This document shows positions 36,235 to 49,050 of a stretch of 64,000 nucleotides of DNA, one piece after another. Position numbers and translations under genes: made by a program. The notes under the pieces were generated by a model. The model was given only the letters and a program-made list of their open reading frames with translations, ran no database searches and was not told the origin of the DNA. Source of the stretch: Lotus japonicus (taxonomy: Eukaryota; Streptophyta; Magnoliopsida; Fabales; Fabaceae); the NCBI RefSeq assembly GCF_012489685.1, contig NC_080041.1:37251780-37315779 (forward strand), written 5' to 3'. How positions within the stretch are numbered: position 1 is the first letter of the stretch; each line of letters starts with the position of its first letter.

Positions 36235-39200
36235 TGTAAGACCCAAGTTTTTTAAGCTTATGCTAAGTGAATAAACTTCTTATTCACGATTAGGGTTGAT
36301 GTATCGTGAAGGGAAACCTGAACTAGAGTTTACCAAATGAAATAAATTTATGAAGGAGAAAGTTCAGGAAAAGTCTGAGGATCGTATGGATGTCGATAAA
36401 AGTTATAGCACGATCGTTATACGCTTAAACCTAGGGCGAAACCCGAATAAATAGCTAGTTTTTCACTTTTAGGCACGATAGCAGTTAATTCCAAAAATCT
36501 TCAGAGAAATGTTAGAACTTCTCTTTTTCCATATATCAAAATCGTTTCGAGGCGAAACTCTAGGATCTACGAACGTCCGATTCCAATCATCGGAAGTTTG
36601 CCGAAACCGAAACCCTGGTATTTCAAAACCCTAGAATTTCTCGACAATGAAGACTTTATCTATTCAGAGCTTCAAATGAATATTCTACACGCGTACACCC
36701 ATTTCTCTTGATGATTTCAATCTTTCTTCAGAAGGAAGTTTTCCATTCCGACATTCGATGCAAAAAGCAACTTATCGGGTAAAATAGTTTTACACCGACT
36801 TTGCACCGACTTTGCATTAGTTGCCAAAAATACAAGGAGACATCTTCTTAGCTTAGGAATTCCTTTGCCAAAACCTATCTTAGAATTCATGGAGAATGAT
36901 GCCGGAAAAATCAGATTCGCGAAACTTTCATTTTCCCGCGAATTACCATTTTCTATATATAGCAAGCAAGTGAGAAGAAATCACAAAACTCCACCATTTC
37001 TTCCCAAGGAGGCCGCGAGTTTGCATAGGAGAGGAGGAGGAGAGATTTTCTTCATTTCTTGCTTGATCGTTGATTAATCAGTTGCTGCTTCAAGGTTTCG
37101 AGGTATAGTCGCTAATCCTTACCTCTGATCGCTTTTTCCATAGCTTTTCTGTAGAGTTTTCTGAGTGGATAGTTTATGGGTTTTTGCAAAACTATCCTGA
37201 ATCTTTCATTTCTGATTCTAAACCTCTTCTATATGTGCCCAAGATCACTTCTGCCGGATTAGATTTTCCGTTATGTCGCCGGAATTCCGCCGGAATCGAT
37301 TTTAGCCTAAAATACCCATTTTGGAGTTTTTGGAGTAAAGCTTCAACCTTTAGGCTGAAAACTATCGCCTTAGCTTAGTGCTAGTAGGATTAGTTGTCAT
37401 AAACGTCGTTGGTGACGTCCCTGCAAAATTTTATTTTTGGGATTTCAGTTTTGAAAATCCTAAGTTAAAAATCATGACCAAAATACCCCTGCGACAGTTT
37501 TCGATCCGATAATTTTTCCGAGTTCAGAATACCCTTAGTTACGGCTTATGAAAGCATAGGAACCAAGTTTGATCGAAGAAAAATCGAGCCCCATAATTAG
37601 CCAAAGTGGCCGAGCCCTATTAAGGGGGAGGAAGAAATTTCCTTTTTTCCGAAAACTTGTCTTTCGCGCTAGATTATCGTACCTTAGAGTATAGATTACT
37701 TCGAGTAACCTTAGTAAGTATCGATAGCTTAGTTTCCGATAGATTCTGATAGTATTTCTGTGATTTTGTTTTAAAGGAACTTTTGAGGAATTTCCTGAGG
37801 AACAACACTTTGAGTGCGAGGAAGCACTAGTTGATTATTCTGGAGAACCTACAGGTGAGGGCTTCTCACTGAATCTCTAGTTAATGCTTAGGGTCGATAT
37901 TTCGACATTGTTTACTGTTTATGCACTGAGATTGTGTGTGATTGAAAATGTTTTCTGAGGCTTCGGCTGACAATGTAGATGATTCATCTACTGAATGTTT
38001 TTGAAGATTGACTTACATGCTATGTGCTATGTGGGTAATCTAGGATGTGTGGTGCATGCTTTATATGCTAAGTGCTAAGTGTTAATGTTGAGATTTCTTG
38101 ATATATGACATGTTGTTGATTGTGATGATTTAAATATGCTTTACACTGGAAATCTGAGATTCTGAACGGTGAGAATAGCGGGCAGGTCATGCCGATTTTA
38201 TTTTGAGAGTTTTGAGAAAGTTTGATAGGACGAACGAGGTTCGGGCCTTGTATAGGGTTTATGGATCGAGACATTCTCTGGAGTCATTTGGGGATTCGAA
38301 GATCCCGAGAACTTATAGGAATTGCGATAAGACTAAAAAGGATATTATTTTGAAAAGAAAATTCATAAGACATTAAACAACCTCTAAATCTTTAAGTAAG
38401 GGTAATAATCTCGAAAGGAGGCTTTGGATGAAAACCATAGTTTTGGAAAACGAGAAGTGTCGTCAGATCCAAGTGTTGAGTATGTTGTTGTTGTGCTGTT
38501 GGAGCAGCGTTTGATGTCGGGCTGTTGGAGCAGCGTTTGTTGTTGTGCTGTGGGAGCAGCTATGTTGTTGGGCTATCCTGGGGATAAGTCCGGGGAATTG
38601 ATAGCTCCCGAGTATTTGATACTCTTGTGCTGTTGGAGCAGCTATGTGTTGTTATGAAGTGCCAAGCAGAGTACTTCGGTATAGCAGGAAGTAACGATCA
38701 GCCATGCAGAGTTGGATCGGTCCTGACTATACCTGGCACAACAGGAGGTAACGATCATCCATGTAGAGTTGTATCGTGCCTGTTGATGTTCGGCATAGCA
38801 AGCAGAAATGGTCAGACCATGTAGAGTTTGTACCGTCTTGACTATAGCCAAAGGTGATAAGTGACGCCCGAGCAGAAATGGTTAAACACGAGGCTAGTGT
38901 TACGACCGTCTCGAGGTGCCCAGCCTATAAGTGGCAATACCTTTGGTTTGTCCCGTCGCCAAGCAGAGTGACGTTGTGGTTTTGTCCCGTCGCCAAGCAG
39001 AGTGACGTTGTGGTTTTGTTCCGTCGCCAAGCAGAGTGACGTTGTCGGTTTGTTCCGTCGCCAAGCAGAGTGACGTTATTCGGGTTTTATGCTGATCTGA
39101 CTACATGATGAGTGTGTTTGATACTTGTAGTTCTACTTGATGCATGTTAACTGTGATTTACAGTCGTTATATTCTTTGTGGAAGTATGCAACCCTAGGAT

Positions 39201-39976
39201 GTTATCCCTAGTTATAAGCCTAAGTGGCTATTATCTCATTTATATTTATTGGTGCTATTATTTACATAATTCTTTGGAGTTGACCCTCGCGTCTTCTGTG
39301 TGTGCTTTGGCGAACAAACGCCCTTTGTCAGATGTCTTTGGCGGGCTGATCCATGATGGTTCATCCTTCGGGAGGAACTAGGGTTGAGATGCAGAAACTG
39401 GAGCGTATCGCGGTAGTGAGAGGAGGACGGATGGTGTACTTAGACTAGGTCGTTCTGAATTCAGATTTGGGCGACGACCACGCTAGCATGTAGGTCTTAG
39501 TGCTGGTGTGAGCTCCTCGAGATGGGATTAGTGTAGGAGTAGAGTCTTAGCTCTGAACATCATTTGTTTCTTTTGGGACAGGGTAGTTTCCCACCTATAG
39601 CTTTCGTGTGGTTCTTTACGAGAATCACAGAGAGTTGGTTGGACTTAGGAGGTCTTGTTTCAGGCCGATGGGCCAGCTTATTCTCAGTTTTGAGGGATAG
39701 TGTTGCGGACACTTAACCTTTTCTTTTGGTTTGTACTTTTGCCTACGGGCGCTACTCTTCTATTACCCGTCACTGGAGGTTCACTCGTGACGAGGTTGCT
39801 ACTTACAGCGGGGGGGCTGTTATATATTTTGTATATTAGTTTTATTGCTTTTCGCGTTTGGGTTTTATCTATTTCAGTCTTGTCTTAGTTATTATCGAAA
39901 AAAAAATATTCACGTTTTTCCGCATTAAGTTTACTTTTGGTTACTAAAGTGACGCCACCGAAATCGGGGTGTTACA
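36235..39976 (+). repeat. 3' LTR of the LARD-like element
   Basis: Direct repeat of 29633-33374 with the same length, next to GTTGT at 39977. The purine-rich tract TTTTTGGAGGGTAGTAA precedes it. Confidence 0.95.
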
Positions 39977-40047
39977 GTTGTACTGGAAAAAGAATTTCGA
40001 CTAGGTAAGAAAAGCATTTCATTGATCCAAGTGACAAAGTGACTATT
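39977..40047 (+). mobile_element. Outer Tat-type LTR, segment 2 of 3
   Basis: 71 bp between the LARD and the inner Tat element, bounded by GTTGT at the left and CTATT at the right, the respective target duplications. Confidence 0.85.
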
Positions 40048-40834
40048 TGTTGGCCCAATATTTTGGCCCAAGACAGAAAAAAACGCATCCGGCCCAAAAC
40101 ACCCAAGGTAGTCGAATTTGGACTAATGAAAGGAAAAGGAAAATGCACCAAGTTAAGGAGGCAGCCGAATTCGACAATAGTAATTACTGCTAAACACAGG
40201 CACATGTAACACGTGCCGCATTGACCAAGTCAGATTCTCACCACGATTGGTCGAAAACGTGGCCAAGAAACGGTTGAGGCAGTTGAAGAACACGACTCCC
40301 ACCACTACGCATGGAACTTCCGGAGCAAGCATCAGATCGTGGGGAATCAGACCCACTAACCCGTCTAACAAGGAAGAAAACCGCCAAGGACACGCGAGAC
40401 ATGGAGCTCTATAAATAGGAAAATCTGATTCAGGAAAGGGGTTCCCAACTCAAACTCTGAAAAATTCACCAAAAAAGCTCTAAATGTCCGCATCAATGAG
40501 ACTCAAGGAGCAAGACGTGATTATGGAGGAGTACGTTGCAGAACCAGCACTTTAGTTTTCTTGTATTAAGCTTGTCAATTTCCAGTTCCTTTGCAGTTTC
40601 CTATCGAAATTTACATTTCTTGTAGCTTTCGTGTTATTTTGATTTATGTGACTTCTTTGCAATTGACCCGTGCTTAATGAAATCCAGTTCTATTTGAATC
40701 GTTCGTTGTTGTCGAAAAACACTCACGCACACACAACACTTTGGCAAAGCGTTTTCTCAAAAGGACCCTGAATCTAAACTTCCTTTAGTCGAACTAAGAG
40801 GATATTTGTTTACCAAAAATCCGTGTAAACAAAT

Positions 40835-40852
40835 TGGCACACCTGGTGGGAC
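40835..40852 (+). other. Primer-binding site of the Tat element
   Basis: TGGCACACCTGGTGGGAC starts three bases after the LTR end. It is close to TGGCACGCCCGGTGG at 55001 in the outer element. I have not matched it to a specific tRNA. Confidence 0.7.
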
Positions 40853-40954
40853 CGTTTTTGTGAAAACTAAGTTTTACAGAAGCGTTTTGTGTGTTTATTG
40901 TATTGCATGTTACCTGGTATTTGTTACTTGCTTTACTTGTGATTTACGTTTTAT

Positions 40955-43900
40955 ATGCACCTAAGAAGTGGTAAGACTGTGAGTATGGCAAGTAATCGAG
41001 GAAGAACTTCCCCCCAAGGGTCTAACGTGGGCAATCAGGGCAGTCCCGGGGGAAGTAGCGGTAATGAAGAAGTGTCTACTGGGATGGGGCCTGGCACCAC
41101 CATGCCAACCCAGAACGTGGCAATTTCTGCAGTTGCAGAAATGCCTGTATCTACATCAGTGTAGGCACAACTTGTTCCAACGGTTACAAGAGGAGACATG
41201 CCTTATGGTATGCCTATATCTGTGATGGAAGGCATACAAGGCACATATTCGACGTTCCCTGAGAATGTCCCCCTATTCAGCATACCCCCCTTTGGGGCAA
41301 ATGGAACAATGTTGAACTTAGGGAGTAGTCGAGTTAGTCCTCCTGACCCTATTCCTGGGTCTAGTTCACAAATTTATTTGTCTACAGGTATGAACACTGG
41401 TTCACTTCAAGCCATTAGGCAGCAAGTCGATGATAGTAACCATGAAATGGTTAACATGCTATCTCGTCAGATAGGCGAAATAATTAACCCTGTGCTCCAA
41501 AACAATAATGCCAATAATCAGCATTTGGCACGTCAGATGGATCGCTTGGCTACGGCCCTGGGGGCACCGGTCGAGATTCAACCGGCACCAGGGGTTAACC
41601 AAATCCCATTGCCTAACCATGTCCCTGCTCCTGTGCGCTATCAAGCGCCACAACACCAAGATATGGGAGCAAACCCTTTGTTTAGGGGGAATGAGGCAGC
41701 GCAACCACCATTGCAAAATGTGTATATGGTGAACAGGGAAGAACATGCTGATGGTGTGCTAGAAAGAATTCGACACCAAAACGCTGGGGGGCAACAAAAT
41801 GTTCCTGCTGTAGTGGAACAATTGTTGAACCAACATGGCTTCAACGTGGGTTTCGCGAATAGACCCCATTTTGTGTCGGCCTTCACAGAAGAGGTTCTCG
41901 AATCCGAACTTCCTCGAGGCTGGAAGGTCCCCAAATTCACTAAGTTCTCTGGGGATTCAGGAGAGTCCACTGTAGAACACATAGCTAGGTACCAAATCGA
42001 AGCAGGGGATTTAGCCATCAACGAAAACTTAAAAGTGAAGTACTTCCCGAGTTTACCTGGTTCACCACCCTCGCCCCGAGGTCAGTTCATACATGGGCCT
42101 AATTGGAAAGAATTTTCCAAGAGCAATTCTTTAGGGGAGAGTGCAAAGTGAGTTTGAAAGATTTGGCTAGTGTTAAAAGAAAGCCAGCAGAGTCCATTGA
42201 TGACTATCTAAACAGGTTCAGGATGCTTAAATCTCGATGTTTCACTCATGTCCCTGAACACGAGCTAGTTGTCTTAGCCGCTGGTGGTCTAGAGTATTCT
42301 ATTAGAAAGAAAATCGATACTCAATATATTCGAGATATGTCTTTGCTCGCAGATAGAGTAAGGCACATCGAATTACTAAAGGCTAAAAAGTCTGAAGAAA
42401 GGGCCAAAACTAATAAGTGGCCAAAGAAAGAAAAAGTAGCGTACATAGACACTGACCCAGTGTGTCAAAGTCCATGTGTCTATCGAGAAGTCCCTACAGA
42501 CGTTGACATAAATGATGTCAATCTGGCTGAACTCCAGCCAGGCGATCCTTATGTGTGTAAAGCATTGAAACCATATGAAAACAAACTTGGGGAAGAAAGC
42601 CCCAAGAACACCATTCCTGCAGTAAAAACTTATACTTTTGATGTGACCAAATGTGATGCAATTTACGATATACTTGTGTCTGATGGTTTGCTTGTGGTCC
42701 CTAAAGACCAAAAACTTCCTTCTCCCGAACAAAGGAAAGGGAAGAAATATTGCAAATATCACAACTTTTTTGGTCATTGGACCTCAAAGTGTGTTCGTTT
42801 CAGGGATCTTGTGGAGGGGGCATTGGATTCAGGAAGACTCAAGTATGATGAAAAAGCCAAAAGCCAAATGAAGATTGACTCTGATCCGTTGCAGGTAGCT
42901 GAAGCCAACTATGTGGAACCTTTCTACATTGGCATGGTCGACATTTCTGAGAAGCTAGATCTGGGCCTGACACTTGGGGAGGCAAAGGAGGAAAACATTG
43001 CTGTCGAAGAACCAGAGGTCGAGAAAGAGGTGAGCCTAGAGGAGGTTTACCCCAAGGCCGGAGAAACTCTTGTTGAGTTTTTGTCCCGGAGCAAGGATGG
43101 CGAGAAAGAAGTCATGCTGTGCCCTCGATGCAGCGCCGTCTTCGACAAGTCTGCAGCCAAAGCCTACCAAGATTCTGAAATGAAAAGACATTATCAGAAC
43201 AAAGTGCCTGTGTCTAGAAGGCTGAAGTATCCCCACGAGGAGTGGGTTGAGAGAGGCTAGGAACTCGATGGCCATAAAGACCAGAAGCCGAGAAGTAAAG
43301 ATAAGACTTACGTCCCCGATGCTGGGTTACCAAAAAACCAATGGTTCAGGCCAGCGCCTCCAAGGCCAAAACAATACCAAAAGTGGCAGAAAATCGACTT
43401 GGGCCAAGGATCCTCTTACATCAACAATTCCCGCGTGTCACGAAGCTACTCCTATGGCTCTGGGAACTACTATGCTCCTGAGCAAATGACCAGGACTCAG
43501 TTCAGACGTTTTCTGAGGAAAAGGAAAGCCGAAAGGGAAAGAGGTGGCAAGTTCCGGTCACTATGGGACATAAAACCAGAAGACAACCCTCGCAATGAAC
43601 CTAGTGTTGCGTCGATTATCAATCAGCTCGACCACGCCATTAAACAAGGAACAACTGTGCCACCAAACCCGGCCAAGGAAAAGGGGAAAGAGGCTGTTGA
43701 AGATGAGGATGAAGACATGCTCGAAGATTTCGACGACAGTGATGGAGAAGACCTCAACATCATCTGCATAGTGTCTATCTTACCTGCTGAATTCGATAGA
43801 ATCTCAGAAGTTACAGAAAGCGAAGAAGATTACTATGTCGAGGAGGAACCAGATGACAACCCTTTGTGTTATTATGTGATGCAGAGAGGGTCTGTCGAGG

Positions 43901-44580
43901 ATGAGAGAGCTATTTTCCAGAGGCCAACTGAGCAAATGAAGAGCCATTTGAAACCATTGTTTGTTTGGGCCAAAGTCGAGGAGAAAGGAGTTAATAAAGT
44001 CCTTGTCGACGGGGGAGCTGCAATCAACCTGATGCCTGGGTTTATGCTCAAAAAGTTGGGTAAAACCGAAGCAGATCTAATCCCACATGATATGGTACTT
44101 TCTGATTATGAAGGAAAGACAGGTTCTTCCCTGGGGGCAATCATGCTGAACATAACAGTAGGAACAGTGGCCCGCTCCACATTGTTCATTGTGGTCCCTT
44201 CAAAGGCTAACTACAATTTGCTGTTGGGAAGAGAATGGATTCATGGCGTGGGGGCAGTACCCTCGACTCTGCACCAACGTATATCCATTTGGAAGTCTGA
44301 TGGGGTCGTCGAGAATGTACAAGCAGATCAAAGCTACTACTTAGCAGAGACAGGTTACGTTGGTAAGAAGAATTTCGAGAAGAGCCTAGCCACCATAGCT
44401 CCCTTGGACACAGTTGCTAATCAATACTTCAACCCATACTCAGAGTACTCAGTGAACTTGGATCCCATCCGGGGGCTAAACCTCAATGAAGCATGCAAAC
44501 CTGATGCCATGAGTGGATGGCACAGCGATGAAGAAAAAGATGCCACTACTGAGTGGCAAACCAGTGGTAAAGATGATTAA
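40955..44580 (+). pseudogene. Tat element gag and protease, disrupted
   Basis: Begins MHLRSGKTVSM. Gag core motifs follow: VPKFTKFSGDSGESTVEHIA, the frame-shifted FTWFTTLAPRSVHTW, then LERIFQEQFF and ESIDDYLNRFRMLKSRC. Further on is a CKYHNFFGHWTSKC motif, a minimal zinc-binding site, and a retropepsin-like protease (VLVDGGAAINLMP, then LLLGREWIH). Breaks: TAG at 41162-41164, a frameshift near 42050 followed by a TAA shortly downstream, TAG at 43258-43260, and a frameshift near 44570. The frame 43399-44580 that holds the protease is intact. Confidence 0.88.
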
Positions 44581-45598
44581 TTCGAGCATAGCTCGAATAT
44601 CGGCTTACGCAGCCGAAAACAAAATAAGAACGGCCTTAGAGGCCGAAAGAATGGCCAAAGAAATGGCTATTGATGAAGTTGACGATGTCTCAATTCTACC
44701 CGTCTAAACGACACTTCAGAATGAGGCAACAACGAATAAGGATAACATGCGTTTGGTAGAAGACGAGCAAAGTGTCGAAGAATTTGAAGATCTCCGTAAT
44801 TTAAGGCTGGATTGCATCTATGATGATAGCCCATTGGGTTTCGAGAAGCCAGCGATCGACATTTCCAAGAAAATGGAAGCACAGGACCCTTTGGAAGAAG
44901 TGGACTTGGGTGATGGCCCAGAAAAGAAGCCAACATACATCAGTGCTCTTATTGACCCAGAGTTAAAGGATAGGATGGTGAAATTACTCAAAGAATTCAA
45001 AGACTGTTTCGCTTGGGATTATGATGAGATGCCAGGACTGAGTCGAGAATTGGTAGAATTGCAGTTACCCATCAAAGAAGATAAGAAACCAGTCAAGCAA
45101 TTACCTAGGAGGTTCCATCCAGATGTGTTGGTAAAAATCAAAGAAGAAATCGAAAGACTCCTCAGGTGCAAGTTTATCAGGACAGCTCGATATGTGGATT
45201 GGTTAGCCAACGTGGTCCCAGTAATCAAGAAGAATGGAAAGATGAGGGTTTGCATTGACTTTCGAGATCTTAATGCTGCCACTCCAAAAGACGAGTATCA
45301 CATGCCTATTGCTGAGATGATGGTGGATTCCGCTGCTGGTCATGAATACTTAAGCTTGTTGGATGGTTATTCAGGCTACAACCAAATCTTCATAGCAGAA
45401 GAAGATGTGTCGAAGACAGCTTTTCGATGTCCTGGTGCCTTGGGGACATACGAGTGGGTGGTCATGCCATTTGGGTTGAAAAACGCTGGTGCGACCTACC
45501 AAACGGTGATTTTTTGGGTTTTGTGGTGCATAAAAAAGGCATCGAGATCAACAAAAACAAAGCTAAAGCCATCTCGACACAAGTCCGCCAACCAGTAA
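44581..45598 (+). pseudogene. Tat element reverse transcriptase, N-terminal part, with active-site deletion
   Basis: Joins the upstream frame through SSIARISAYAAENKIRTALE, with TAA at 44705-44707. The RT palm then reads KNGKMRVCIDFRDLNAATPK and YLSLLDGYSGYNQI (first catalytic Asp present). After MPFGLKNAGATYQ (about 45505) the sequence jumps straight to FLGFVVHKKGIEINKNKAKA in another frame. The stretch that carries the Tyr-x-Asp-Asp box in this family is missing, roughly 60 residues by comparison with the usual layout. Another shift follows near 45580. This enzyme cannot be active. Confidence 0.9.
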
Positions 45599-45710
45599 GA
45601 AGCAACTACAATCGTTACTGGGGAAGATTAACTTCCTAAGGAGATTCATTACCAACCTTAGTGAGAAGACCAAATCATTTTCCTCGCTTCTTCGACTAAA
45701 GAAGGAAGAT

Positions 45711-47963
45711 GTGTTCCGCTGGGAAGCAGAGCACCAAAAGGCATTCGATGAACTCAAAAAGTACCTGTCCAATCCACCTGTAATGGTGCCACCCATCAGA
45801 GGGAAGCCAATGAAGCTGTATATCTCCGCCACAGATGAAACCATTGGAAGCATGCTGGCTCAAGAGGATGGAAATGGCAACGAAAGGGCCATATTTTACT
45901 TAAGTAGGGTGTTAAATGGCGCAGAAACTCGATACACCATGATCGAGATATTGTGTTTATGCTTGTACTTCTCTTGTGTAAAGCTGAAATATTATATAAA
46001 GCCAATCGATGTAATGGTTTTTTCTCATTATGATATAATAAAACACATGTTATCCAAACCAATCTTGCATAGTGAAATTGGTAAATGGGCTTTGGCTTTA
46101 AACGAATATTCACTAACTTATGCCCCATTAAAAGCAATTAAGGGGCAAGCAGTTGCTGATTTCTTAGCGGATCATACTATGCCTAAGGAAATCGTAACTT
46201 ACGTGGGCACACAGCCTTGGAAGTTATATTTCGACGGTTCCAGCCATAAAAACGGAACCGGGATCGGGATGTTCATCATATCCCCGCAAGGCATCCCCAC
46301 TAAGTTCAAATTTAGGATCAAGGATAGTTGCTCGAACAATGAAGTTGAGTATGAGGCATTGATATCAGGCCTCGAGATTTTGCTAGCTCTGGGGGCAAAG
46401 AACGTTGTCATAAAAGGAGATTCTGAGTTGGTGATAAAGCAGCTCACCAAAGAATACAAGTGCGTTAGCGAGCATCTAGCCAAATATTATGTAAAAGCAA
46501 ACAATTTGTTGACTAAATTCAACGAGGTCGGAATAGGTCATGTTCCTAGAATAAAGAACCAAGAAGCCAATGAATTGGCGCAGATTGCTTCTGGGTATAT
46601 GGTAGATAAACTAAAGTTGACAGAGCTAATTAAGATCAAAGAAAAGCTGAGCCCTTCGGATCTCGACGTTATGTTTATTGATAATCTAACCCCCAACGAT
46701 TGGAGAAAGCCAATTGTCGAGTACCTGCAAAACCCAGTAGGATCAACTGATAGAAAAGTCAAGTACAGGGCTCTAAGTTACACCATTTTAGGCAACGAGT
46801 TGTTTAAAAAGAACGTCGACGACACATTGTTGAAATGTTTAAGCGAGGGCGACGCATTTATAGCTGTATCAGCTGCTCACGATGGCCTGTGTGGTGCTCA
46901 CCAAGCAGGGGCCAAAATGAAATGGATTCTATTTAGGCAAGGTTTGTATTGGCCAACCATCATGAAAGATTGCATTGAATATGCAAAAGGCTGTCAAGAT
47001 TGTCAAAAACATTCAGGAATCCAGCACGTGCCAGCTATCGAATTGCACTCTATTATCAAACCATCGCCGTTTAGGGGATGGGCAATAGACTTAATTGGCG
47101 AAATTCATCCAGCTTCATCAAGGCAGCACAAATATATCATTGTGGCAGTCGATTATTTCACTAAATGGGTCGAAGCCATTCCACTACAAAACGTAACACG
47201 AGAAACGGTAATCGAGTTTATACAAAATCATATTGTGTATCGATTTGGATTACCAGAGTCCATCACGACGGACCAAGGCACAGTGTTTGTGGGACGCAAA
47301 GTGGCAGCCTTTGCAGAATCCTGGGGCATCAAGCTTTTAACCTCAACCCCTTACTATGCTCAGGCTAATGGCCAAGTAGAAGCAGCCAATAAAATTCTAA
47401 TAAGCCTAATCAAAAAGCATGTGGGTCGAAAACCAAAAAGCTGGCATGAGACTTTAAGCCAAGTCCTGTGGGCTTACAGGAATTCACCAAGGGAAGCGAC
47501 GGGAACAACGCCTTTTCGACTGGCCTATGGCCAAGAAGCCGTGCTACCCGCAGAAGTATATTTGCAGTCGTGTCGAATTCAAAGACAAGAGGAAATCCCA
47601 AGTGAAGTTTACTGGAATATGATGCTAGATGAATTAGTTGACCTCGATGAAGAAAGGATCTCGGCACTAGACATTTTAACAAGGCAAAAGGATCGCATAG
47701 CTAAAGCATACAATAAAAAGGTAAAAAATCGTTCTTTTGTCACAGGTGATTACGTGTGGAAAGTTATCCTCCCAATGGATAAAAAGGACAGAGCCTACGG
47801 GAAATGGACCCCCATATGGGAAGGACCATTCAAAGTCGAAAACACGTTACCTAATAATGCCTACGTGATTAAGGAATTGAGCAGTCAGCGTCAATGTGTT
47901 ACAGTAAATGGCAAGTATTTAAAAGCATATAAGCCAATGTTACATGAAATCAAAATTGAATAA
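45711..47963 (+). CDS. Tat element RNase H, second (archaeal-type) RNase H and integrase, open
   Basis: 750 residues without a break. Residues about 1-150 are the end of RT and the first RNase H (FRWEAEHQKAFDELKKYL, YISATDETIGSML). Residues 170-290 form the extra archaeal-type RNase H (LYFDGSS with D175, E213, D237) that defines the Tat clade. Integrase follows with its zinc region (H400-region, C428, C431) and catalytic D460, D521 and E557, spacing 60 and 35 residues. The tail after residue 620 (WEGPFKVENTL, GKYLKAYKP) is the usual C-terminal domain. No chromodomain. It lacks its own start because the polyprotein upstream is broken. Confidence 0.9.
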   Translation: MFRWEAEHQKAFDELKKYLSNPPVMVPPIRGKPMKLYISATDETIGSMLAQEDGNGNERAIFYLSRVLNGAETRYTMIEILCLCLYFSCVKLKYYIKPIDVMVFSHYDIIKHMLSKPILHSEIGKWALALNEYSLTYAPLKAIKGQAVADFLADHTMPKEIVTYVGTQPWKLYFDGSSHKNGTGIGMFIISPQGIPTKFKFRIKDSCSNNEVEYEALISGLEILLALGAKNVVIKGDSELVIKQLTKEYKCVSEHLAKYYVKANNLLTKFNEVGIGHVPRIKNQEANELAQIASGYMVDKLKLTELIKIKEKLSPSDLDVMFIDNLTPNDWRKPIVEYLQNPVGSTDRKVKYRALSYTILGNELFKKNVDDTLLKCLSEGDAFIAVSAAHDGLCGAHQAGAKMKWILFRQGLYWPTIMKDCIEYAKGCQDCQKHSGIQHVPAIELHSIIKPSPFRGWAIDLIGEIHPASSRQHKYIIVAVDYFTKWVEAIPLQNVTRETVIEFIQNHIVYRFGLPESITTDQGTVFVGRKVAAFAESWGIKLLTSTPYYAQANGQVEAANKILISLIKKHVGRKPKSWHETLSQVLWAYRNSPREATGTTPFRLAYGQEAVLPAEVYLQSCRIQRQEEIPSEVYWNMMLDELVDLDEERISALDILTRQKDRIAKAYNKKVKNRSFVTGDYVWKVILPMDKKDRAYGKWTPIWEGPFKVENTLPNNAYVIKELSSQRQCVTVNGKYLKAYKPMLHEIKIE

Positions 47964-48058
47964 AGGACAAAATGTCGCGATTGCCAAATCGAGTTCATTA
48001 ACCAAAACAGGCCAAAATAGGCATTACAGGTATGGCAAAACACAAACAAACTAGAAGC

Positions 48059-48532
48059 CTAAAAAGGAAAAATGGCTCTGTATCCATCGTATCTAGCCTG
48101 CATGGGTGCTAATCGCTCCACCAGCGCCACCATCCGACCCTCAAGCCAAGCCTTCTTTTGGCGAGCAACCAAGTCTTCAAGGGAGGCTGCAGATATCTCG
48201 ACGACTGATCGAACAAGACCTTCCGGGTCTTGCTGATCCAAAGAGGCCTGGAGAAAATCGAATTTCTCCCTCCACTCATCTATTTAGTGTTCCTGAAAGA
48301 ACACCATTACTGAAAGTTCCCGGAACTCTTCAAACAGAGGCTTGGCCTCCAAGAGAAGCCCCTAGAATTCCTGAAGAGGAATTCTAACGCGCGCGATGAT
48401 TGGCCTATGAAGCAGTTGATCAATGAGCCCTAGAAGCTCATCAAGGCCAGCAGAGGAGTCATACGGGTTCTGGAAAAGGTTCTCTTGGAAAGCCAAGTCC
48501 CTGATACGACAAAGAATAAGTCTGCTATCCAT
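48059..48532 (-). pseudogene. Second antisense open frame of the Tat element, two stops
   Basis: On the minus strand from MDSRLILCRIRDLAFQENLF (48532) one frame runs through YDSSAGLDELLGLIDQLLHR to VVEISAASLEDLVARQKKAW and ends at 48059, about 157 codons. Stops interrupt it at 48362-48364 and near 48290. A TATA-like TTATAAATGG (about 48628) lies 90 bp upstream. Helical, charged, function unknown. It lies between pol and the larger antisense gene, on the same strand as the latter. Confidence 0.6.
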
Positions 48533-49050
48533 GGTGAAGGGTGAAAGGTTCTTAGATTGCAGGAAGAAGATGAGAATGGAAGGAAGAAGAGTTGCTGGTG
48601 AAAGACGAGTAAAAAACGGCTCCATTTATAATAGGGAGGTAACAAACAGCCGCATTAATGCAAGCATGCAGTTACCAAAGCGTCAGCCAAACACGGCAAG
48701 CCACGTCAGCCACCACCACAAGTGAAGGAAGTTCTTAAGTCGTTAAACAAGAACGTGATAAAAAGCGTTATAAATTATCGTGGTTTTCAAGGAAACTTGG
48801 GAGGTGAAAGGTTAGATTAAGCGCCAAGTTAAATGGTGTGAAACTCAGCAATACAATGCAAGAAGTAATATAACAAAGTCTGAATCGACAATAAAATGCA
48901 AATCGAGAAATAAAGCATATCAAGCATTGCCAATACAAATCCATTCATTAATCAGAAGTTGAACAGAGGTACAGGAATGATTGTTACAAAGTTGGCAACA
49001 AGGGCCATAATAGATCCATGGCCATTACAATAAAACAACAATTATGAAAC

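Larger units (their letters stand above)
29633..39976 (+). mobile_element. Large LARD-like Gypsy derivative (Tekay-related), recent insertion
   Basis: 10,344 bp: LTR 29633-33374, interior 33375-36234, LTR 36235-39976. Both LTRs are 3,742 bp, start TGTAAGACCCAAG and end GGGGTGTTACA; I noticed one difference (T at 30027, C at 36629). Exact target duplication GTTGT (29628-29632 and 39977-39981). The primer site TGGTATCAGAGC is at 33378-33389. The 2.86-kb interior has no usable gene; only the last 270 bp (about 35930-36200) retain a broken integrase C-terminus/chromodomain-like tail (IELEDDMSFETP, VIWNKDTDGAIWVLEEKI). It needs proteins from an autonomous relative. Confidence 0.95.

Noticed and set aside
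29972..40371. Repeated small frames occurring twice 6,602 bp apart
   Set aside because: They are the same LTR sequence duplicated in the two LTRs of the LARD, with no known domain.
42376..42777. 133-residue minus-strand frame
   Set aside because: Overlaps conserved gag on the + strand; composition is that of a shadow frame.
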